DNA of 36,536 bases, taken from Oscillospiraceae bacterium (GTDB lineage Bacteria; Bacillota; Clostridia; Oscillospirales; Oscillospiraceae). The notes under the pieces are model-generated. The model was not told the origin of the DNA. It was given only the letters and a program-made list of their open reading frames with translations, and made no database searches. The DNA lies in assembly GCA_902775985.1 (NCBI GenBank), contig CACYOR010000007.1, forward strand, positions 1 through 36,536. Direction: 5' to 3'. Position numbers and translations under genes: made by a program. Position 1 is the stretch's first letter. Every line of letters starts with the position of its first letter. This document shows, in pieces, positions 6,200 to 12,800 of this stretch.

Positions 6200-6766
6200 A
6201 TGGCCGAAGTGCTCTATCGCGCGTCCATCGCGCATACGGAAAAAACCGTCGAGCAGCTGTACAAAATGCAATACTATGTCTACGAAAAGCCGCGCATGCT
6301 GCTGCGGCTGCTGATCGGCTTCGGCCTTGTCGTCGCCGCAGCTGCACTGAGCATTCCCACCTGGGGCAAGGCCCTGCTGCTCCTGGTCGGCGCCTGGCTG
6401 CTGGTCAGCCGGGATTTTCCCGCCGCCGTGCGGGCGGACCGGGCTCTGACGGAACGGAAGGCCAAGCTGCCCAACATGAACTACAGCTTCGGCTCCGAAG
6501 CGCTCCACCTCACGGGGGAGGGGAGCATGGACATCCCCTATCAGAAGTTTACGCGCCTCGTGGAGGACAAGCAGTATTGCTATCTCTTTGTCTCCCGCAA
6601 TTCCGTGTGCATGATGGCCAAGGACTCGGTAAAACCGGCGGACATCATGGCCTTTGCCGCCTTTCTGGAGGAGAAGACCGGCCTCACATGGCGGGCGGAG
6701 AAATCCTTCCTGAGCATGAGTATCTACGATATGCGCCAGGCGCTGCGCGATATGCGGAGAAAATAA
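6200..6766 (+). CDS. YcxB-like membrane protein
   Basis: This 188-residue protein has a polar N terminus (about 1-35), two closely spaced hydrophobic segments (MLLRLLIGFGLVVAAAALSI and ALLLLVGAWLLVSRDF, about 36-75), and a C-terminal soluble domain. That domain's core, HLTGEGSMDIPYQKFTRLVE with a strand ending YLFVS, matches the YcxB-like pattern, a PH-like fold of unknown role. The AGGAGGGAAGAAGC site precedes ATG 6200. It is a single-gene unit with its own promoter and terminator. The function is unknown for the family. Confidence 0.75.
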   Translation: MAEVLYRASIAHTEKTVEQLYKMQYYVYEKPRMLLRLLIGFGLVVAAAALSIPTWGKALLLLVGAWLLVSRDFPAAVRADRALTERKAKLPNMNYSFGSEALHLTGEGSMDIPYQKFTRLVEDKQYCYLFVSRNSVCMMAKDSVKPADIMAFAAFLEEKTGLTWRAEKSFLSMSIYDMRQALRDMRRK

Positions 6767-6775
6767 GCAAAACAG

Positions 6776-6823
6776 AAACCGGGCGCTGCCGTGACATTTT
6801 GCCGCGGCGGCGCCCGGTTTTTT
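6776..6823 (+). terminator. Terminator of the YcxB-like gene
   Basis: AAACCGGGCGC (6776-6786) pairs with GCGCCCGGTTT (6810-6820), followed by TTT. The loop has additional GC pairing. Confidence 0.8.
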
Positions 6824-6899
6824 CTGTCACTCAGGGCCCAATTCAGCCGGCCTTTGTGAAAATTGCCCAAATTTTGCCCCTGCTATTTGTGAGCCTACC

Positions 6900-6916
6900 C
6901 AAGCGAGAAACGCTTG
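6900..6916. promoter_or_regulatory. Candidate operator over the -35 of the TRAP/uronate promoter
   Basis: CAAGCG-AGAAA-CGCTTG is a perfect 6-bp-arm palindrome. Its right edge overlaps the -35 hexamer at 6914-6919. It is a plausible repressor site for the operon, but no regulator gene for it is in the window. Confidence 0.4.
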
Positions 6917-6942
6917 TATCGGAGGCGATTATCTGATATATT
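6914..6942 (+). promoter_or_regulatory. Probable promoter of the TRAP/uronate operon
   Basis: TTGTAT (6914-6919) and TATATT (6937-6942) are 17 bases apart, leaving a leader of about 90 bases before dctP. The leader is GC-rich in its first half. Confidence 0.5.
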
Positions 6943-7039
6943 AGTTACAAGAGGAGGGCGCCGCGCCTTCCCACCCGTATCCGCCATCAGCTCCGGCTGA
7001 TGCGAAAAAACATTTACATTTAAAAATGGAGGAAAGAAC

Positions 7040-8029
7040 ATGAAACGTATTCTTGCCGCTATCCTGTGCCTGGTTATGATCGTCGCGGTCGCCGCCGCGA
7101 TGCCCGTCAGCGCCAGCGCCGCGAACACGGTCTACCTGACTCTGGCCCACAACATGGCCGAGGACCACGCCATCAACGTCGCCCTGGTCGCCTGGGCCGA
7201 GGCTGTTGAGGAGGCCACCGACGGCGCCATCGTCATCGACGTCATGCCCGGCGGCACCCTCGGCTCCGAGGCCGACTGCGTCAGCCAGATCCAGGCCGGA
7301 CAGCTGGAGATGACCAAGGTCTCCGCCGGCACCCTCTCCAACTTCAACAGCGCCTGGAACTGCGTCTCCGTGCCCTACGTCTTCAACGACAAGGATCATC
7401 TCTACAACGTCATGAACGGCGAGATCGGCCAGGATCTGTATGCCCTGACCGAGGACGACGGCTTCATCGGCCTGGCCTGGCTGGAGTCCGGCACCCGCTG
7501 CTTCTACACCGCGAAGACCCCCATCCGCACCCCCGCTGACCTGAAGGGCCTGAAGATCCGCACCATGGACAGCCAGATGGCCATCGACATGATGAACGCC
7601 TTCGGCGGCTCCGCCACCGTTATGGGCTACGGCGACATCTACACCGGCATGCAGCAGGGCGTTATCGACGGCGCTGAGAACAACATCACCGCCATGCGTG
7701 ACCACGCCGACGTGACCGGCTACTACTGCTATGACGAGCACACCATGATCCCCGACGTCATCATCATCTCCACCGAGATCTGGAACCAGCTCACCGAGGA
7801 GCAGCAGCAGATCATGCGCGACACCGCTGCCGACATGGTCGCCAACTATCGTGAGCTGTGGGCTCAGTTCGAGGAGGACGTGAAGGAGCAGGTCGAGGGC
7901 AAGGTCGAGTACGTCACCGACGTGGACAAGGCCGCCTTCCAGGAAGCTGTTCAGCCCATCTATGAGAACCTGAAGGACAGCGATCCCGACACCTACGCCT
8001 TTGTCGAGCGCATCCAGGCTGCCGGCTGA
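7040..8029 (+). CDS. dctP: TRAP transporter solute-binding protein (DctP family)
   Basis: This 329-residue extracytoplasmic receptor captures an organic acid and delivers it to the QM permease. A signal peptide (MKRILAAILCLVMIVAVAAA through PVSASAA) is cut near ASA/ANT. The mature protein begins with the DctP strand VYLTLAHNMAEDHAIN and contains GGTLGSEADCVSQIQAG and LKGLKIRTMDSQMAIDMMNA. Arg174 (in KIRTM) is the conserved residue that salt-bridges the substrate carboxylate in this family. With uronate enzymes downstream, glucuronate or a uronate-containing sugar is the likely ligand, by inference. GGAGGAAAGAAC precedes ATG 7040. A terminator-like hairpin separates it from dctQ. Confidence 0.93.
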   Translation: MKRILAAILCLVMIVAVAAAMPVSASAANTVYLTLAHNMAEDHAINVALVAWAEAVEEATDGAIVIDVMPGGTLGSEADCVSQIQAGQLEMTKVSAGTLSNFNSAWNCVSVPYVFNDKDHLYNVMNGEIGQDLYALTEDDGFIGLAWLESGTRCFYTAKTPIRTPADLKGLKIRTMDSQMAIDMMNAFGGSATVMGYGDIYTGMQQGVIDGAENNITAMRDHADVTGYYCYDEHTMIPDVIIISTEIWNQLTEEQQQIMRDTAADMVANYRELWAQFEEDVKEQVEGKVEYVTDVDKAAFQEAVQPIYENLKDSDPDTYAFVERIQAAG

Positions 8030-8083
8030 TTTGAGATAGGAATCCTCTCAGCTTAACATTTCATCTGTTTGTCTGGAACAGAG

Positions 8084-8121
8084 AGCGGCTTAGCACCCAG
8101 GCGGTGGTAAGCCGCTTTTTT
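8084..8121 (+). terminator. Intra-operon terminator between dctP and dctQ
   Basis: AGCGGCTTA (8084-8092) pairs with TAAGCCGCT (8108-8116) followed by a T6 run. Partial termination here would make more binding protein than permease, a common device in binding-protein transport operons. Confidence 0.75.
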
Positions 8122-8211
8122 ATGAAGGCAGGGCGTGTATCATCCCAAAAGGCTGCTCTTGCCCCGCCGGAAAGAATCCCTTACATCACAGTCATGAGGA
8201 GATGGTAGTAC

Positions 8212-8691
8212 TTGAAAAAAATCGAGAAAGTGCTGGACGCCGTCATGCGCTTTTTGATGGCTCTTGCCATGCTGACACTGCTTGTGTTCGGCACCTGGCA
8301 GATCTTCACGCGCTGGGTGCTCGGCAACCCCTCCACCTTTACGGATGAGCTGCTGCGCTACGTGCTCATCGTCGCCGGCTTCATCGGCTCGGCCTACTGC
8401 TTCTACCGGGACGAGCATCTGGCCCTCACCCTGATCACCGATAAGGCCAAGGGCCCCTTTAAGGTGATCCTGGACGTGTTTATCGAGATCTGCATCCTGT
8501 TCTTTGTGGTCTATGTCTTCATCTACGGCGGCTGGAAGCTCTCCGCCACCGCGACGAACGTGTCCTCCGTCATGCACATCCCCATGAAGACCCTCTATCT
8601 GGTCGAGCCGATCTGCGGCGTGCTGATCGTCCTCGCCCGCCTCCTCAAGTATGTGCAGATGCTCACGGATAAGAAAGGAGCGGACAAGTAA
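8212..8691 (+). CDS. dctQ: TRAP transporter small membrane subunit (DctQ family)
   Basis: This 159-residue protein has four membrane segments, at about residues 12-33, 43-62, 80-105 and 125-148. The length and the motif FTDELLRYVLIVAGFIGSAYC match DctQ. It binds the large M subunit and is essential for transport. The start is TTG 8212 with GAGGAG 10 bases upstream; no ATG gives a full first helix. Its stop overlaps the dctM start by one base (TAATG), so the two are translationally coupled. Confidence 0.92.
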   Translation: MKKIEKVLDAVMRFLMALAMLTLLVFGTWQIFTRWVLGNPSTFTDELLRYVLIVAGFIGSAYCFYRDEHLALTLITDKAKGPFKVILDVFIEICILFFVVYVFIYGGWKLSATATNVSSVMHIPMKTLYLVEPICGVLIVLARLLKYVQMLTDKKGADK

Positions 8692-10016
8692 TGGTTATCA
8701 AAGCTACGGTTATCCTGTTCGCGGTCTTCTTTGTCATGCTCTTTGCGGGCGTGCCCATCTCCGCCGGCATCGGCATCGCCTCTGTCGTCGCCATCATCGC
8801 CTCCGGGCGCTCCGATCTGCAGGGCTTCGCCTTCACGGCCGCGCAGAAGTGCTTCTCCGGTCTGGACTCCTTCTCCCTGCTGGCCCTGCCTTTCTTCTCG
8901 CTGGGCGGCAATATCATGAACAAAGGCGGCATCGCCAAGCGCCTGGTGCGCCTGGCCCGTCTGCTGGTGGGCGGCATCCCCGGCTACCTCGCCGCCACCA
9001 ACGTCCTGGCCAACATGTTCTTCGGCGCGGTGTCCGGTTCCTCTGTGGCCGCCACCTCCGCCATGGGCTCCATCCTCTCCCCGCTGGAGGCGGATGAGGG
9101 CTATGATCCCAACTACTCCGCGGCGGTCAACATCTGCTCCGCACCCACCGGCATCCTGATCCCGCCCTCCGGTCCCCTGATCCTTTACTCGATCACCGCC
9201 GGCGGCGTCTCTGTGGCGGCCCTGTTCATGGGCGGCTACTTCGTCGGTGCGATCCTCGGCATCTGCGTGGCCATCGTGGCCATCGCCCTCGCCGTCAAGC
9301 TCGGCTACAAGAAGTCCGACGTGAAGGATCCCGATCCCGCCTGGAAGATCTGGGTCGAGGCGATCCCCTCGCTGCTGGCCGTCATCATCGTCATGGGCGG
9401 CATCCTGGCCGGTATCTTCACCGCCACCGAAGCCGGCGTCGTCATGTGCCTCTACTGCGGCGTGCTCGCGATCATCTATCGTGAGATGGATTTCAAGACC
9501 TTCTATAATCTGCTGGCCGACACCATGAAGAGCAGCGCCACGATCCTCTTCCTAATCGCCGCCTCCTCCATCATGGCCTACGTCATGGCCCGCACCAAGA
9601 TCCCCGGCGCCATCTCCGACATGATCATGGGCGTCAGCGACAACCGCTATGTGATCCTGCTCATCATGAACGTGTTCCTGCTGGTCATGGGCATGTTCCT
9701 GGATCTGACCCCCGCTGTGCTGATCTTTGTGCCCATCTTCCTGCCCATCGCCCGCAGCATCGGCATGAGCGATGTGCACTTCGGCCTCATGCTCATCATG
9801 AACCTGGGCATCGGCTCTGTCACCCCGCCGGTCGGCTCCTGCCTGTTCGTCGGCTGCGGCGTGGCCAAGGTCAAGATCGAAGGTGTCACCAAGTACATCG
9901 TCCCCATCTTTGTGGCGATGGTCGTGGCCCTCTTCCTCGTCACCTACATCCCGCAGATTTCCCTGTCCCTGCCTTACTGGACCAAGCTCATCCCGGCCAT
10001 GGGCTGGAACGGCTGA
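8691..10016 (+). CDS. dctM: TRAP transporter large permease subunit (DctM family)
   Basis: This 441-residue protein has about a dozen hydrophobic segments and is the Na+-driven transport channel of the TRAP system. It shows DctM motifs: FAGVPISAGIGIASVV at the N terminus, GAVSGSSVAATSAMGSIL, APTGILIPPSGPLILYS, and near the end LMLIMNLGIGSVTPPVGSCL. Overlaps dctQ by one base. About 280 bases of structured non-coding DNA separate it from the first glycosidase gene. Confidence 0.95.
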   Translation: MVIKATVILFAVFFVMLFAGVPISAGIGIASVVAIIASGRSDLQGFAFTAAQKCFSGLDSFSLLALPFFSLGGNIMNKGGIAKRLVRLARLLVGGIPGYLAATNVLANMFFGAVSGSSVAATSAMGSILSPLEADEGYDPNYSAAVNICSAPTGILIPPSGPLILYSITAGGVSVAALFMGGYFVGAILGICVAIVAIALAVKLGYKKSDVKDPDPAWKIWVEAIPSLLAVIIVMGGILAGIFTATEAGVVMCLYCGVLAIIYREMDFKTFYNLLADTMKSSATILFLIAASSIMAYVMARTKIPGAISDMIMGVSDNRYVILLIMNVFLLVMGMFLDLTPAVLIFVPIFLPIARSIGMSDVHFGLMLIMNLGIGSVTPPVGSCLFVGCGVAKVKIEGVTKYIVPIFVAMVVALFLVTYIPQISLSLPYWTKLIPAMGWNG

Positions 10017-10293
10017 TCCCAGCGATCGACACTCATTCGGAGGCGGTCTGCCCCTGCCACGCTTCGCGCCGGCAGCGCGGCGGGCCGCCTTTTATACTTC
10101 CCGCGAAGCTTTGCTTCCCGGGAAAGACTCGCGCTTATCGCATGCGGCGCTGTGCGACACGCCGCATTTGGTCGGCGCGAGGGTTCGCTTTGCTTACCTA
10201 AGGTGTTTTTTCCGCGGCAAAGCCCCGCCAAAAACAAAGGACACTTTCTTCAGGGAAAAGGCGAACGTATTCTGATACAAAGGAGCAACAGCT
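10017..10293. other. Structured intergenic stretch in the uronate operon
   Basis: No gene is seen. Nested inverted repeats include an outer CTCGCGC (10128-10134) with GCGCGAG (10175-10181), enclosing ATGCGGCG (10142-10149) with CGCCGCAT (10160-10167). An imperfect hairpin, CCCGCGAAGC/GCTTCCCGGG, lies at about 10101-10123. There is no clean U-tract and no clear promoter. It may be an RNA processing or stability element, or a genome-specific repeat. Confidence 0.4.
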
Positions 10294-12789
10294 ATGGATA
10301 TCTGCAAAAAAGTCACCGGCCTGGAACGCCTCGACGGCGCGGTACTCCTCCACACCAACTGCGCCGATCTCAAGGTCGTGTTCGTCACGGATGAGATCGT
10401 GCGTGTGCGCGCCTCCTTCGACAAAGAACTGGCGGAGGAGAGCTACGTCCTCATGACCACCGCCTGGGAGGACCGGCTCGATCCGCTCTTTGCCGGGCAG
10501 CGGCAGCGCATCGCGCCGGTGGAGCCGAAGCTCATCGAAGGGGAGAAGACCCTGGTGCTGGAGTCCGCGGCCCTGCGCCTGGAGATCGACCGGGATCCGA
10601 TCTGCCTGCGCCTCTATGACGCGGAGGGCACGGAACTCTATTCCACCCTCGCCGGCAGCCCCTTCACCCTCGACAGCAACAAGCGCATCACCGCCTACAG
10701 CCGCATGGAGGAGGACGACTGCTTCTACGGCTTTGGCGAGAAGGCGGGCGCGCTCAACAAAAACAAGGCCTTCCTGCGCGAGCGGGCCACCGACGCCATG
10801 GGCTACGACGCCGAGCTCATGGACACCCTCTATAAGCACATCCCCTTCTACATCCGCCTCAGCCGCAGGACCAAAAAGGCCGTGGGTCTGTTCTATCACA
10901 ACTTCTATGAGTCCGTGTTCAACATGGGCAAGGAGAAGTCCAACTACTGGCCCCGCTATACCTACTGGCAGGCCGACGGCGGGGATATCGATCTCTTCCT
11001 CCTGGGCGGCAACAGCCTGAGCCGCGTGGTGGACAACTACACCCTGCTCACCGGCCGTCCCGCGCTGCTGCCCAAGCGCGCCCTGGGCTATCAGGGCTCC
11101 AGCATGTACTATCCGGAGCTGGAAAAGGACAGCGACGACGCGGTGCTGGACTTCATCGACACCATCAAGGACGAGGGCTTCCCCATTGACGGCTTCCACC
11201 TCTCCTCCGGCTATACCAGTGTAAACGGCAAGCGCTGCGTCTTCACCTGGAACACCGAGCGATTCAAGGATCCCCGGGCCTATTTCGCTGCCATGAACGA
11301 GAAGGGCGCCCAGAACGTGCCGAATGTCAAGCCCGGCATCCTGCTCTGCCACCCCTGGTTTGAGGAATTTAAGGCCAAGGACGTCTTCGTCAAGGACAGC
11401 GAGGATCCCGACAGCTATGCCGTGGGCAGCTGGTGGGGCGGCGACGGCGCCTTCTGGGACTACACCAAGCCCGAGGCCCGCAGAGCCTGGAAGGACTATC
11501 TGATCGAGAACGTCATCGACGTGGGCACCGACTCCGTCTGGGACGACAACTGCGAGTACGACAGCCTGCTGGACAAGGACGCGAAGGTGGACTTTGACGG
11601 CAAGGGCGGCACCATCGGCCAGCTCAAGCCCCTCATGTGCACCATTATGTGCCGCCTGGGCAACGAGGCCGTGGAGGAGCACAACCCCGACGCGCGGCCC
11701 TATGTGGTCTGCCGCAGCGGCAGCTCCGGCATCCAGCAGTATGCCCAGACCTGGTGCGGCGATAACTACACCAGCTGGAAGAGCCTCAAGTACAACATCC
11801 CCATCATCACCGGCATGGGCCTCTCCGGCCAGCCCAACGAGGGCGCGGATATCGGCGGCTTCGCCGGCCCCGCCCCCAGTGAGGAGCTCTTTGTCCGCTG
11901 GGTGCAGAACGGCATCTTCCAGCCCCGCTTCTCCATCCACTCCGCCTCCAACGACAACACGGTCACCGAGCCCTGGATGTTCCGCGATTCCGCGCCCCTC
12001 ATCCGGGAGGCGATCCTGCTGCGCTATCGCATGACGCCCTACCTCTACTCCGCCGAGTATGAGGCCCATCGGACCGGCGCGCCCATCATGCGCGCTCTGG
12101 TCTACGAATTCCAGAACGACGAGCAGGTCTACGACGAGAGCTTCGAGTTCCTCTACGGCCGCGACATCCTGGTGGCCAATGTCCTCGAGGAGGGAGCCAG
12201 GAGCCGGAAGGTCTATCTCCCGAAAGGCTGCAAGTGGTACGACTGGAACGACAAGTTCCGCTGCTATGAGGGCGGGCAGACGATCGAAGTGCCGGTGGAT
12301 CTCAAGACCATCCCCCTCTTCATCCGGGAAGGGGCCATCATCCCCCTGGCCGACAACCAGCTCATGAGCATGGAGCGGGATCACATGAGCGCCCTGCACC
12401 TGATTCTCGCCCCCGGCGGGGAGCGGAGCTATACCCTCTATGACGACGACGGTGTCTCCAACGACTACCGCAAGGGCGTCTGCCGCAAGACGGAGATCCG
12501 CATGAGCGGCGAGAGCGTCGTAAAGGTGGCCTTCCGCTCCGAGGGCGGCTATACCGATTTCGTCGAGACCGTCACGGTGGAGATGATCCGCAAGGACCGC
12601 AGCCCCTTCTGGGTGGCCCTGGGCGGGAAGAAGCTGGAGCACTTCCTCAACCGCCGCAAGTTCGAGGCGGCCGAGGAGGGCTGGTATTACAGCCAGTCCA
12701 AGCGCGCCGTGCTCATCAAGTACGCCAATCCCAAGAAGGATCTGACCCTCACCGTCAGCTTTGAGGACTTTGACCTCATCGGCATGTAA
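10294..12789 (+). CDS. GH31-family glycoside hydrolase, first of two tandem paralogs
   Basis: This 831-residue protein has no signal peptide, so it is cytoplasmic. An N-terminal beta-sandwich domain (about 1-250, with FYGFGEKAGALNKNK) is followed by the TIM barrel (about 260-590) and C-terminal beta domains. The GH31 nucleophile motif is WDDNCE, with Asp418 the likely nucleophile. Asp490 in TWCGDN is the likely acid/base. The GMGLSGQPNEGADIGGFAGP and EPWMF motifs are also typical. GH31 covers alpha-glucosidases, alpha-xylosidases, sulfoquinovosidases and others. Its place between a uronate TRAP system and uxuA suggests an alpha-linked substrate that yields a uronate or carries one; this is inference. 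AAAGGAGCAACAGCT precedes ATG 10294. The second paralog starts 12 bases after it ends. Confidence 0.92.
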   Translation: MDICKKVTGLERLDGAVLLHTNCADLKVVFVTDEIVRVRASFDKELAEESYVLMTTAWEDRLDPLFAGQRQRIAPVEPKLIEGEKTLVLESAALRLEIDRDPICLRLYDAEGTELYSTLAGSPFTLDSNKRITAYSRMEEDDCFYGFGEKAGALNKNKAFLRERATDAMGYDAELMDTLYKHIPFYIRLSRRTKKAVGLFYHNFYESVFNMGKEKSNYWPRYTYWQADGGDIDLFLLGGNSLSRVVDNYTLLTGRPALLPKRALGYQGSSMYYPELEKDSDDAVLDFIDTIKDEGFPIDGFHLSSGYTSVNGKRCVFTWNTERFKDPRAYFAAMNEKGAQNVPNVKPGILLCHPWFEEFKAKDVFVKDSEDPDSYAVGSWWGGDGAFWDYTKPEARRAWKDYLIENVIDVGTDSVWDDNCEYDSLLDKDAKVDFDGKGGTIGQLKPLMCTIMCRLGNEAVEEHNPDARPYVVCRSGSSGIQQYAQTWCGDNYTSWKSLKYNIPIITGMGLSGQPNEGADIGGFAGPAPSEELFVRWVQNGIFQPRFSIHSASNDNTVTEPWMFRDSAPLIREAILLRYRMTPYLYSAEYEAHRTGAPIMRALVYEFQNDEQVYDESFEFLYGRDILVANVLEEGARSRKVYLPKGCKWYDWNDKFRCYEGGQTIEVPVDLKTIPLFIREGAIIPLADNQLMSMERDHMSALHLILAPGGERSYTLYDDDGVSNDYRKGVCRKTEIRMSGESVVKVAFRSEGGYTDFVETVTVEMIRKDRSPFWVALGGKKLEHFLNRRKFEAAEEGWYYSQSKRAVLIKYANPKKDLTLTVSFEDFDLIGM

Positions 12790-12800
12790 GGGAGGACACT

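Noticed and set aside
5066-6508. Minus-strand frame of 480 codons opposite the antiporter
   Set aside because: It covers two genes and their terminator on the other strand and shows no domain.
10198-12642. Minus-strand frame of 814 codons antisense to the first GH31 gene
   Set aside because: It is open only because of the strong GC bias at third codon positions of the real gene. The translation has no family motifs, and the plus-strand reading has complete GH31 catalytic sites.
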